Positions 39,409-49,480 of a stretch of 64,000 bases of DNA are shown in pieces. Numbering within the stretch: position 1 is the stretch's first letter; each line of letters begins with the position of its first letter. This stretch comes from Epiperipatus broadwayi (taxonomy: Eukaryota; Onychophora; Udeonychophora; Euonychophora; Peripatidae). The DNA is taken from assembly GCA_028023455.1 (NCBI GenBank), contig JAQFVV010012477.1, positions 3,311,865 to 3,375,864 of the forward strand, given 5' to 3'. The notes beneath the pieces were generated by a model. That model ran no database searches. It saw nothing but the letters and a program-made list of their open reading frames with translations, and had not been told where the DNA came from. A program made the translations under genes and the position numbers.

Positions 39409-39769
39409 TGGAATTATAGTTAAAGATAGTGAATACTATTCTGACATTTATATAAACAAAACATACGCTTGATCGGTGTTTTTGGTAGAACGCCATCTGT
39501 GGACATAAATACAAGCGTTAGCAAGTTTTTTAACTTGCATTTTTGTTTTTCATAAATGTACCTTTGAGGTCTTTCTTGCAATGATATAGATTGCAGAGGC
39601 TTCTACTATGTGGTGATGCTGAACTGAGATCAGACCCATATAGCTATCTGGTTTGCTATGCTGAGTTTGAAGACGTTACATGTCTAAAAAATTCACGCTT
39701 GCAAGCTGAATAGAAATTGTTTCATAAACGCTCAGAGTTTGTGTTTAGATCTAGTTTCTTTATTCCTGT

Positions 39770-39813
39770 CTTTCACTGATGATAGCAAATAGCTCGAAAT
39801 CATGATCTGAAAG
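39770..39813 (+). ncRNA. Type I hammerhead ribozyme, copy 2
   Basis: Same fold as copy 1: CTTTCA/TGAAAG, CTGATGA at 39776-39782, AGC-AAATA-GCT, GAAA at 39796-39799, and a minimal stem III, with predicted cleavage after C39807. That is exactly 405 nt after the copy 1 site, so a cleaved monomer would be 405 nt. Changes against copy 1 fall in loop II (ACATA to AAATA) and the base before GAAA (T to C), not in the core or stems. Confidence 0.75.
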
Positions 39814-40172
39814 TGGAATTATAGTTAGAGATAGTGAATACTACTCTGACGTTTATGTAAACAAAACATACACTTGATCGGTGTTTTTGGTAGAACGCCA
39901 TCTGTGGACATAAATACAAGCGTTAGCAAGTTTTTTAACTTGCATTTTTGTTTTTCATAAATGTACCTTTGAGGTCTTTCTTGCAATGATATAGATTGCA
40001 GAGGCTTCTACTATGTGGTGATGCTGAACTGATCAGACCCTTATAGCTATCTGGTTTGCTATGCTGAGTTTGAAGACGTTACGTGTCTAAAAAATTCACG
40101 CTTGCAAGCTGAATAGAAATTGTTTCATAAACGCTCAGAGTTTGTATTTAGATCTAGTTTTTTTATTTCTAT

Positions 40173-40216
40173 CTTTCACTGATGATAGCAAATAGCTTGA
40201 AATCATGATCTGAAAG
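40173..40216 (+). ncRNA. Type I hammerhead ribozyme, copy 3
   Basis: CTTTCA (40173-40178), CTGATGA (40179-40185), AGC-AAATA-GCT, GAAA (40199-40202), stem III ATC/GAT, TGAAAG (40211-40216), with predicted cleavage after C40210. The spacing from copy 2 is 403 nt, because of a 2-bp deletion near 40030. The core and all stems are intact. Confidence 0.75.
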
Positions 40217-40314
40217 TGGAATTATAGTTAGAGATAGTGAATACTACTCTGACGTTTATGTAAACAAAACATACGCTTGATCGGTGTTTTTGGTAGAACG
40301 CCATCTGTAGACAT

Positions 40315-40731
40315 ATATATATATAAATTAAATATAAATGGAATCTTCATTTAATAAATAAAGTTAAATTCACAAACATAGTATATTTATTTCGATCAAA
40401 CAAAAAGACTGTCTGAAAGAAACCTATAGAAAATCTGCCCAAGCTGCCATGGTTTTTAATTCAGTCAACAGAATCACTTTTATTGATTGCTACACTTCAT
40501 TACATGTTGACTATGGATATAACTTCTTTTACATAATGGAAATCCTATTTACTAATTAATTTACATCAATATTAAACTGTTAAAAATATAAAAGGTAAAT
40601 ATGTATGTAAGAATGTATTACCAATCAGATCTTAAATACATAGCGGTAATGTCCTGATATTAGCATCTGTTATATCATACTTATTCATCATGTAAAGATA
40701 TTAGATTATTTATTTTCAGTATATATATATA
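40315..40731. other. AT-rich stretch, no gene seen
   Basis: Flank between the retrozyme array and the perfect palindrome. Nothing recognised. Confidence 0.4.
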
Positions 40732-40901
40732 TATACAAACCATCATACAATTACAAATATCCAGTAACGCTCCCTGTTTAAAGATCTATATCTCAATAAT
40801 AGCAAACCTTAAAAAATTTTAAGGTTTGCTATTATTGAGATATAGATCTTTAAACAGGGAGCGTTACTGGATATTTGTAATTGTATGATGGTTTGTATAT
40901 T
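40732..40901. repeat. Perfect 84-bp-arm palindrome
   Basis: The left arm 40732-40815 and right arm 40818-40901 appear to be exact reverse complements with only two bases between them (centre CCTTAAAA-AA-TTTTAAGG). Sequence complexity is normal (for example CCAGTAACGCTCCCTGTTTA), so it is not a simple repeat. It has no ORF. Such a recent inverted duplication would form a long cruciform or hairpin. Confidence 0.9.
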
Positions 40902-40937
40902 TTCTATAATTATTTCAGTTAGTGTTAACAGTAACTT

Positions 40938-40942
<5 letters not shown>

Positions 40943-41029
<87 letters not shown>
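40943..41029. repeat. (TA)n microsatellite
   Basis: About 43 uninterrupted TA units just beyond the perfect palindrome. Confidence 0.97.
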
Positions 41030-41032
<3 letters not shown>

Positions 41033-41884
41033 TGGGTGTTTTTGAAGGCAATATTTAATGTGTGGAATTGTCAATCTGTAATTATTTAATAAGAAGCACT
41101 TTATCTAGAACTGTTGCTAATAAAAGCCAACTGTCACAGCCAACTATTAAAGTAAAATAGTCATGATGATTGTATTCAAGAAGATATACAACATATCAAG
41201 AACAACTTTATACTGCCATCATCATCAGGTGCGCCAAATCTTGCTAACTCTTGATTCATTTCATAGGCTAATTTCAGATAACTTATTATCATCAAGTAAA
41301 CTACAAGTTTGGATTACTTAAAATTTTATATCAGAAATGATGACGTATATTTTTCTATAAAATTATGCTACATTATTATTTCTAATGTTAAAATACTGAT
41401 GTTCTTACCAAGAAAGTAATCATATATCTTTCTACTGATGGAGGGTTATTATGTTTAGAGATTTGAGTTGTTATTTCTACAATGTAATGTATATAATATA
41501 AAATTTACAAAATATATATAAAGTTTAAAAAATTAAATATGAAAGTAGATATAAAAGTTGTATTCAATAATAATCTTTTTTATCTTTTAAATATTGATTT
41601 TTATTCAATAATAAAATATAGTTATTTTTTTACAAAGATTTTTAAAATTTAATTATTTATAAAAGTAAATTTTGCATTTATAATAAGTCATATATTCGTG
41701 CATTTAAAAAAATAGCTGATTAATAAAAAATCTTACAAAAAATATTCAGTTTTTTATATAGTATGTTTGCATTTGTTTTTATAAACTTCACAAAAGCTAA
41801 GTACAAACAATATTTTAAATAACTAGTAGGAATAGAAGCCAGTCTTACCTTATTGCTTTTATATTCAAATGCTACATATGTAAG
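41030..41884. other. AT-rich stretch, no gene seen
   Basis: On the minus strand at ~41160-41243 the sequence CACCTGATGATGATGGCAGT recalls the ends of some PLEs but lacks a GAAA partner. Otherwise nothing was found. Confidence 0.35.
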
Positions 41885-42200
41885 ACATCACAAAACGATC
41901 TTGGTATTCCATTTACAAATAATGGATCATTTCATGCATCTATTAAATCCATAATTAACAGAGCTCTTAAAATTGTGAGAATGATTCTTAGATGTGGCAG
42001 ATTGTTTAAACCAATTAAAATATAAAATGTTCAAAGCTCTTGTCCTTCCAATTATTGAATAGGAATCATTTGCCTGGAGTCCACATTCAAAAAGGGATGT
42101 TGCTAAACTTCAATAATTGAGAGAGAAATTTTAGAGAAATATTAGTTTAGATAAAAAATAGCATATTATTTTCATATTCAAAAAGAAGGATAGGAGATGT
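41885..42200 (+). pseudogene. Decayed LINE RT C-terminal fragment
   Basis: Broken plus-strand frames give NDLGIPFTNNGSFHASIKSI, INRALKIVRMILRC, then ALVLPIIE, SFAWSPHSKRDVAKLQ and SKRRIGDVKFF. This order (LGV-ID, hinge helix, 'LVRPILEYASPVWSP', 'RRIRGDLIE') is the thumb/C-terminal region of Jockey/CR1-group LINE ORF2. Stops and shifts are present throughout. It is too short and old to assign to a family, but it is not a copy of the LINE at 17.3-20.4 kb. Confidence 0.6.
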
Positions 42201-45107
42201 AAAGTTTTTTACAAAATTGTAAATAAGGGTAATGTATCAAAATCTGATTTTACATTTAATATAGTATTTCAAATCTTTTTTATCTTAAAACCTGTTTCTC
42301 AAATACTTTTAAATTTTCTTTATTGTTTCTGTTATTGGACTCTTATAATAAAGATTTTTGCAGTAATTATTATTTTAATTTAAATGATGAAAATTGTAAT
42401 ATGATTCTTCTTAAGAAATACAACATTTAATCTATTACAGTGATAACATATGACATCTTTTTTTTTTCATATTTATAATCTAAATTATTTAAATATTTCT
42501 TTTTGTAATCTTCTAAGTATTATTTAATTAATTTATGTGCTACCTATAATTATCCTATAGTATTATGGAATTGTAATTAAACAAATAAACTGAATTATTG
42601 TTATTATGATGATTATAATAATAATTGTTGTTGTTGTTTTTATTATTATTATTATTCTATTCCTATATGAAAATACATAAGAAAGTGTGATAAAATAAAG
42701 ACTTTTGAGGAAGAAAAATATGTTTATATTTTAGATGATGATTCATGCTTTGTTAGCTAGTAATAGGAAATATGATTTTTTTAATTCTAAAATAATATGT
42801 AAATAATAAGAACAAAGTTAAAAGACAAAACATAAAAAGTAACTTTTGAGATGACTGTAGAAACTACTCTATGAACAAGATATATATCTTTATATTACAT
42901 GATGGATTTTTTTTTGTTATTTGACATATTACTACAATTTTTTTTTTTCCTATAATGAACTTAAATTTTAAATAATCTCAGTACTTTTCTTAATTCTATC
43001 TTTTATTATATTCTATAAGCAACCATATTTTCCCAATGAAAGCATTTTTTAAAATGTAAATGTAATCAATCTCATTCATAAAAACTAAATTCAAATTATT
43101 ATAAAATGCTTTGTGAACAATTCTGCTACCATTTAAATTATCTTTACACTATTACATTTCACTCATAATCATCCAGAAATCTAAAGAACAACTCTAATAA
43201 TCCTATGATTTTGTTATTATATTTTAAAAATAATAGGAGCATTCTAAATACAATATTTTAGTGCTTTTATGTTTTGATAACCATTCCACTTTTCAATAAA
43301 CCAAAATAAAGAGCAATTCATGATGATTAGTCTTACCTGTAATTTCTGATCCTTTTTTAACCTTTCTTAAGTATCATTGTGAATATTACAATTTTTCAAT
43401 CATCTGTTACATCATTATCATTTACAGAATTAGTATATAACTTTATAAACAATTTTTCCATTTCTTTATTGGCATTTTGTAAGATATCAATATTAATTTT
43501 ATTATTTACTGAAGCTTTTCTTTTTTTCACAGATTTATTTAACATATTTGGCATTTCCAAAATATTGTTTAATTACAGATGTTAGTTTATTTTCCTGCTT
43601 TTTAATAGTATAAAGTTTTTTAGAGAACTCCTCCATGCATTTCATTAGGTCTTTCCACTTTTTAGTAATTGGGTCATTTTATCCTTTTATCTTGAAAATA
43701 TGAGATTTATGTTATCTACAATATTTTTCATTGCCAATTGCATTATATTTCCTTATATTATTATCATTTTATGAAATCCCAATTACACAATTGTTATAAA
43801 TTGATTACTTAAGCTAATATTCATTATTTTTTATATTATTCTGTAGCATCTAAACAAAGTAATGACTAAAATATTATTGCTTTTTTGTTCTGTTTTGTTT
43901 TGCTTTTTTTTACAAATTTCTTAGTAGATTATCAGTTATTTTCTTATTCATTTGGTTTTCAATATTTTAAAACTACTTGCAAGTTCTGACTTAAAGATTA
44001 CTGAAATAATTTTGAGGGTTAAGAATATCAATTGTCATTACTGCCTTTTTATTTCCTTTTATTTTCCTAGCTTTGCATTAACAAGTATTTTAAGTTTCAC
44101 TAATAAAATCACTTTCTGTATTGAATGTATAAAATATATTACATTCGTAAAACCCATATTTTATGTTAGTTAAAATACAATGCAGCTCTGCTATACATTA
44201 ATTTAAATGTTTTTATACTTATTTCCATTTTAGATATGTCTCAGAGAAATGTATTTATAGTATCCAGATTTTCTTTTGTCAACAAATTATATAGGTTACT
44301 TTTTATTTCATATTGATTTTCTTATTCAAAAACACACACTCACACACACAAATTATCTTTTAGTGATTGTACAATTCTAGCTTTAAAATGTCCCATATTA
44401 ATTTTGAAATGTTTAACTTGATCAAAACAATGTATACATCTTGTAACAGTAAATTATGAGAATGTTGAGCAAAGATAAATAATTATAAAAAAGTTAATAT
44501 AGATTTGAATAAATAAAATAATTAAATTCAAATATATACAGTAATATTAACCAAATATGTATGATAATGATGATGATAAAATAAAATCTTGCTTTGAAGA
44601 TAAACCTATTTACCATTACTTTATAAGTATTCTTATTTGTTCTTCTAATTTTGATAAATAAAAAAATGAAACTTTAAGGTGATAAATCTTCTAAATAAAA
44701 AGTCTACTTTTGGAAAATTTATTAATGCCTGATTATCATAATTTATAAATTATTATCATTATATCAGCATATCCCCCAGTGGATTTCATAATTTCTCAAA
44801 GTTATAGACATTAATAGCATAATAATAGCATAATTATTGGCATGAGTTTGGCAAGAAAACACAAATTAAATTTGTTAATAATAAGTTTTCAATATATTAA
44901 TGATATGTATATAAAAAAATTTATTTATATATATATATAACTATTACCAAGAATAATGTACAAAATAGTAACGATAATGCAAATAATAATTATTAAAGAA
45001 ATTTTAAACTTCAGACCTTAAAATAATTAATTATATTGATAAGGTCTTATCAATGTGAATTTTAAAAGTTCAAAACCATGCTTTTTTATAAATATTATAT
45101 ATACCAT
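42201..45107. other. AT-rich stretch, no gene seen
   Basis: Short trinucleotide runs near 42600-42655, a (CA)n run near 44330-44350 and many homopolymers. The open frames at 43379 and 43952 are hydrophobic, low-complexity and unsupported. Confidence 0.4.
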
Positions 45108-45285
45108 TAAAAGCCAGTCAACACTTAGATAATCCCAATATCATTAACAATTAACAATTTCAAACTGTTGTCAAGGCAACCTCCTTTTAATAATAATGGT
45201 GGGATTCCTTTATTGTTAAAGGAGGTTGCCTTGATAATAGTTTGAAATTAGTGATTGTTACCGATATTGGTGTTGACTGGCTTTA
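45108..45285. repeat. Short palindromic MITE-like element
   Basis: Ends AAAAGCCAGTCAACAC and GTGTTGACTGGCTTT are inverted repeats. The arms (~80 bp) pair through AAAGGAGGTTGCCTTGA and its complement. Total length is ~178 bp with no ORF. A partial relative is at 4620-4735. This fits a non-autonomous DNA transposon with long terminal inverted repeats. The target duplication is unclear. Confidence 0.7.
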
Positions 45286-45368
45286 AATATTGCTTACAAA
45301 TCCACTTAGCTTTGTGCCTTATTATACTTATATATAAATATTTGAAATATTATATATGTATAATATTT

Positions 45369-45370
<2 letters not shown>

Positions 45371-45441
<71 letters not shown>
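45371..45441. repeat. (TA)n microsatellite at PLE copy 1 tail
   Basis: TA runs with one interruption (TTGTA near 45403), adjoining the 3' end of the minus-oriented PLE. Confidence 0.9.
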
Positions 45442-45442
<1 letters not shown>

Positions 45443-45445
<3 letters not shown>

Positions 45446-47505
45446 ATTACAAGCATAAAGCTAAACTAGTCAATATAAAATCAAAACTACCCCAAATCTA
45501 AAATTAAACCAGACCAGCATAAAAATAATATTAAAACACAACCTAAGGTTTCACTGCTACAAGCAGACTTCTCAAGTGTAAAGAACTACAAAAAAAACCA
45601 CACATTATATATACTATTAAAAACTACCCACAAATCCATTCACTTCCCATCCACCCTTAATATTAAAAGAACTCTTAAATAAGTTAATTGCTTCAGAATA
45701 ATAAATTTTCAATAATAAAGACTCTTTAATTCTTCTTTTGATTTCATTTCTCTCAAAGAAGACAACCTTAGCTTCATCAAAATCAATAGTGTGGCCTGTA
45801 TCCTTTTCATGGACATACAAAGCAGAACTAAGATATCTATTTTTAACTCTACTTTTATGAACCTTTATTCTTTCATTTAAACTCAAACTACTCTGACCTA
45901 TGTAAACCTTCTTACAAAATAAACAAGGAATAAAATATACCACACCAGGAATAGTCTTTCTATCAAAAACTTCTTTTGTATTATTTAATAAATTATTCAA
46001 TGTAACACCCCTTTTCCAAGCAATTTTCTTATTTCCAAACAATTTACTATTTCTACACACAATTTTATAAGAAGACAATTTAAATGGCAAAGAAATAAAA
46101 TCATATTTTTCTTTAACCTTTACATCCTTACAAATATTACTATTAAATAAAATACTTTTAACAAATTTATCAGAGTATCCAACACTCAAATAATCTTTAT
46201 AAAATTGATATTTCTGAAACAAAGCTACCCCACTAGAATTATTTAATTTAATATTCCTATGACAATAATTCCTTAAAGCAGCTACTTTATGAGATACAGA
46301 CTGATAGCTATCAGGTTTAATTATAGATCTTAATTCTTTACTTTTAACTAAATGACTGCACAATAAACAATTAGTTTCTATATTTCTAATCACCAAAAGA
46401 TCTAAAAATTTTAACTTACCAAAATCTAACCCCCCTCCTTCTAACACAAATTTTATAGAAGGATCAAAACAATTAAACTCATTTACAAATTCCTTCAATT
46501 TATCATTCTCAACTACAAATAAACAATCATCAACATATCTGACAAATAATTTTACATATAAACAATTCTTTTTAATAATAATTTCCTCTTCCATAAAACT
46601 AATATAAACTGAACATACTAAAGGAGAAATAATATAACCTATTATCCACCCTTCCTTAATCTTATAAAAATTACCTCTATAAGTAAAATACATAGAATCT
46701 TCCAATAACAAAAGCAAATCTTTAATTACCTTAATTTTATTTTTTGATAAAGAACTTTTCTTAATCAATACAGACAAAAGAACATCAATACTGCTTAACC
46801 TATTAACAGACTGATACATATTTTCAATATCTAAACTTCCAAATACCCAATTACTTTCCATTTTAAAATTATTAATCTTATCAAAAGCCTCAAAAGAAGA
46901 AGAAACTGTGTACTGACCAAAATCAACAAATTGTTTTAAAAAATTATTCAAGAATCTAGAAATACCCTCTACAACACTACCTGTAAAATCAAAAATAAAT
47001 CTTAAAGGAAAACCATCTTTATGAGTTTTAATATTCACAAACATCTTAGCTGATGTAAAATCATTAGGATAGCATTTTAAATAATCTACTCTATTAAAAA
47101 TTTTTAAATTAACCATTTTCTTCATAATATCTATCAATTTTCTTTTAATCAAATTACCTGGATTTTTATCTAACAACATATATTTACCATTATTTAATTC
47201 TCTATCCATTTTCTCTTTGAAATCATCTCCTTTCATAATAACAAACCTACCAGCTTTGTCTTCATGAGAAATGATTACATCATTAGCAATTAACCTATTT
47301 TTAAGATGTTTAATCTCAGCAGGATTAATAACAAATTTTTCTTTCCTTTTTAAACTTTTATTCAAAATCGATTGAATACCAACTTTCTGCTCATCACTCA
47401 AATTACTAGATTCAATAGACGAAATTGTATCAAAAACTATATTTTTGAATGAAATGGAACAAAATTAGGGCCTTTATCAAGAATATCTAATTCTCTATCA
47501 TTTAA
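45443..47505 (-). mobile_element. Penelope-like element, copy 1 (minus)
   Basis: The inverted partner of the element at 47591-49612, near-identical along the ~2.0 kb they share. The 5' end (47505) is truncated inside the N-terminal coding region. The 3' UTR runs to a TA microsatellite and is ~25 bp longer than in copy 2. The two copies are head to head with an 85-bp asymmetric spacer. Confidence 0.85.
45617..47401 (-). CDS. PLE reverse transcriptase with GIY-YIG nuclease
   Basis: A 594-aa frame. It has RT motifs EDKAGRFVIM, INIKTHKDGFPLRF-type block (KTHKDGFPLRFIFDF), motif A SLDIENMY, motif B region GWIIGYIISPLV (unlike the usual PMGSP form) and motif C VRYVDDCLF. A linker follows, then GIY-YIG: GVVYFIPCLFCKKVYIGQSS with the Cys pair, ERIKVHKSR, HEKDTGH, and the catalytic Glu in RRIKESLLL. 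This combination defines endonuclease-bearing Penelope-like elements. A one-base loss in an A-run near 47445 (five A's against six in copy 2) cuts off ~38 N-terminal residues. KEV replaces SLV near the nuclease. The RT core is otherwise intact. Confidence 0.88.
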   Translation of the reverse strand: MSDEQKVGIQSILNKSLKRKEKFVINPAEIKHLKNRLIANDVIISHEDKAGRFVIMKGDDFKEKMDRELNNGKYMLLDKNPGNLIKRKLIDIMKKMVNLKIFNRVDYLKCYPNDFTSAKMFVNIKTHKDGFPLRFIFDFTGSVVEGISRFLNNFLKQFVDFGQYTVSSSFEAFDKINNFKMESNWVFGSLDIENMYQSVNRLSSIDVLLSVLIKKSSLSKNKIKVIKDLLLLLEDSMYFTYRGNFYKIKEGWIIGYIISPLVCSVYISFMEEEIIIKKNCLYVKLFVRYVDDCLFVVENDKLKEFVNEFNCFDPSIKFVLEGGGLDFGKLKFLDLLVIRNIETNCLLCSHLVKSKELRSIIKPDSYQSVSHKVAALRNYCHRNIKLNNSSGVALFQKYQFYKDYLSVGYSDKFVKSILFNSNICKDVKVKEKYDFISLPFKLSSYKIVCRNSKLFGNKKIAWKRGVTLNNLLNNTKEVFDRKTIPGVVYFIPCLFCKKVYIGQSSLSLNERIKVHKSRVKNRYLSSALYVHEKDTGHTIDFDEAKVVFFERNEIKRRIKESLLLKIYYSEAINLFKSSFNIKGGWEVNGFVGSF

Positions 47506-47590
47506 CCTAAACACGAAACGCTCTTCCTAACCCTTAGGGTATGAGAATAAGGTTTCTGAGGATAGAGTTGTTAATCTTACGGATTTGAAG
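47506..47590. other. Spacer between head-to-head PLE copies
   Basis: About 85 bp not shared between the two arms. It contains CTAACCCTTAGGGT (47527-47540), which resembles one C-strand and one G-strand telomere unit back to back. A frame continuous with copy 2 is open from about 47531 (ending VVNLTDLKLND), so part of the spacer is copy 2's own 5' sequence. Confidence 0.6.
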
Positions 47591-49480
47591 TTAAATGATA
47601 GAGAATTAGATATTCTTGGTAAAGGCCCTAATTTTGTTCCATTTCATTCAAAAAATATAGTTTTTGATACAATTTCGTCTATTGAATCTAGTAATTTGAG
47701 TGATGAGCAGAAAGTTGGTATTCAATCGATTTTGAATAAAAGTTTAAAAAGGAAAGAAAAATTTGTTATTAATCCTGCTGAGATTAAACATCTTAAAAAT
47801 AGGTTAATTGCTAATGATGTAATCATTTCTCATGAAGACAAAGCTGGTAGGTTTGTTATTATGAAAGGAGATGATTTCAAAGAGAAAATGGATAGAGAAT
47901 TAAATAATGGTAAATATATGTTGTTAGATAAAAATCCAGGTAATTTGATTAAAAGAAAATTGATAGATATTATGAAGAAAATGGTTAATTTAAAAATTTT
48001 TAATAGAGTAGATTATTTAAAATGCTATCCTAATGATTTTACATCAGCTAAGATGTTTGTGAATATTAAAACTCATAAAGATGGTTTTCCTTTAAGATTT
48101 ATTTTTGATTTTACAGGTAGTGTTGTAGAGGGTATTTCTAGATTCTTGAATAATTTTTTAAAACAATTTGTTGATTTTGGTCAGTACACAGTTTCTTCTT
48201 CTTTTGAGGCTTTTGATAAGATTAATAATTTTAAAATGGAAAGTAATTGGGTATTTGGAAGTTTAGATATTGAAAATATGTATCAGTCTGTTAATAGGTT
48301 AAGCAGTATTGATGTTCTTTTGTCTGTATTGATTAAGAAAAGTTCTTTATCAAAAAATAAAATTAAGGTAATTAAAGATTTGCTTTTGTTATTGGAAGAT
48401 TCTATGTATTTTACTTATAAAGGTAATTTTTATAAGATTAAGGAAGGGTGGATAATAGGTTATATTATTTCTCCTTTAGTATGTTCAGTTTATATTAGTT
48501 TTATGGAAGAGGAAATTATTATTAAAAAGAATTGTTTATATGTAAAATTATTTGTCAGATATGTTGATGATTGTTTATTTGTAGTTGAGAATGATAAATT
48601 GAAGGAATTTGTAAATGAGTTTAATTGTTTTGATCCTTCTATAAAATTTGTGTTAGAAGGAGGGGGGTTAGATTTTGGTAAGTTAAAATTTTTAGATCTT
48701 TTGGTGATTAGAAATATAGAAACTAATTGTTTATTGTGCAGTCATTTAGTTAAAAGTAAAGAATTAAGATCTATAATTAAACCTGATAGCTATCAGTCTG
48801 TATCTCATAAAGTAGCTGCTTTAAGGAATTATTGTCATAGGAATATTAAATTAAATAATTCTAGTGGGGTAGCTTTGTTTCAGAAATATCAATTTTATAA
48901 AGATTATTTGAGTGTTGGATACTCTGATAAATTTGTTAAAAGTATTTTATTTAATAGTAATATTTGTAAGGATGTAAAGGTTAAAGAAAAATATGATTTT
49001 ATTTCTTTGCCATTTAAATTGTCTTCTTATAAAATTGTGTGTAGAAATAGTAAATTGTTTGGAAATAAGAAAATTGCTTGGAAAAGGGGTGTTACATTGA
49101 ATAATTTATTAAATAATACAAGTTTAGTTTTTGATAGAAAGACTATTCCTGGTGTGGTATATTTTATTCCTTGTTTATTTTGTAAGAAGGTTTACATAGG
49201 TCAGAGTAGTTTGAGTTTAAATGAAAGAATAAAGGTTCATAAAAGTAGAGTTAAAAATAGATATCTTAGTTCTGCTTTGTATGTCCATGAAAAAGATACA
49301 GGCCACACTATTGATTTTGATGAAGCTAAGGTTGTCTTCTTTGAGAGAAATGAAATCAAAAGAAGAATTAAAGAGTCTTTATTATTGAAAATTTATTATT
49401 CTGAAGCAATTAACTTATTTAAGAGTTCTTTTAATATTAAGGGTGGATGGGAAGTGAATGGATTTGTGGGTAGTTTTTAA
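47585..49480 (+). CDS. PLE reverse transcriptase with GIY-YIG nuclease, intact
   Basis: A 631-aa open frame, the better preserved of the pair. Approximate positions are DKAGRFVI 85-92, KTHKDGFPLRF 162-172, motif A D228 (SLDIENMY), motif B region 288-298, YVDD 326-329, GIY-YIG 523-539 (GVVYF...VYIGQSS) with C530/C533, R548, H568 and catalytic E597. The frame begins without an ATG (TTG at 47585, open further to ~47531), so the true N-terminus is missing and the copy is 5'-truncated. It reverse-transcribes its own RNA and nicks target DNA. It is a candidate source of activity for the retrozyme at 38.8 kb (inference). Confidence 0.9.
   Translation: MKLNDRELDILGKGPNFVPFHSKNIVFDTISSIESSNLSDEQKVGIQSILNKSLKRKEKFVINPAEIKHLKNRLIANDVIISHEDKAGRFVIMKGDDFKEKMDRELNNGKYMLLDKNPGNLIKRKLIDIMKKMVNLKIFNRVDYLKCYPNDFTSAKMFVNIKTHKDGFPLRFIFDFTGSVVEGISRFLNNFLKQFVDFGQYTVSSSFEAFDKINNFKMESNWVFGSLDIENMYQSVNRLSSIDVLLSVLIKKSSLSKNKIKVIKDLLLLLEDSMYFTYKGNFYKIKEGWIIGYIISPLVCSVYISFMEEEIIIKKNCLYVKLFVRYVDDCLFVVENDKLKEFVNEFNCFDPSIKFVLEGGGLDFGKLKFLDLLVIRNIETNCLLCSHLVKSKELRSIIKPDSYQSVSHKVAALRNYCHRNIKLNNSSGVALFQKYQFYKDYLSVGYSDKFVKSILFNSNICKDVKVKEKYDFISLPFKLSSYKIVCRNSKLFGNKKIAWKRGVTLNNLLNNTSLVFDRKTIPGVVYFIPCLFCKKVYIGQSSLSLNERIKVHKSRVKNRYLSSALYVHEKDTGHTIDFDEAKVVFFERNEIKRRIKESLLLKIYYSEAINLFKSSFNIKGGWEVNGFVGSF

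Larger units (their letters stand above)
38804..40314 (+). mobile_element. Retrozyme-like tandem array with hammerheads
   Basis: ATGTACCTTT recurs at 39151, 39556 and 39961, so the unit is 405 bp. The array runs to 40314, with two 405-bp steps and one of 403 bp between ribozyme sites. Each of the last three units carries a hammerhead fold (separate entries). The first unit has the ribozyme deleted (CCTGTCT joined to GATAGTGAATAC near 39019). It is preceded by an inverted part-unit (38804-38921), so the left end is palindromic. Copies differ at only a few sites, so the array is young. There is no ORF. Tandem ~400-bp units with type I hammerheads are the defining form of animal retrozymes (established knowledge). 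Mobility here is inferred. Confidence 0.75.

Noticed and set aside
41160-41243. Minus-strand CACCTGATGATGATGGCAGT
   Set aside because: It resembles a PLE-type hammerhead start but has no GAAA strand or stem I partner.
47505-47530. ACACGAAACGC at the PLE junction as a hammerhead half
   Set aside because: There is no CTGATGA strand upstream in a usable position.
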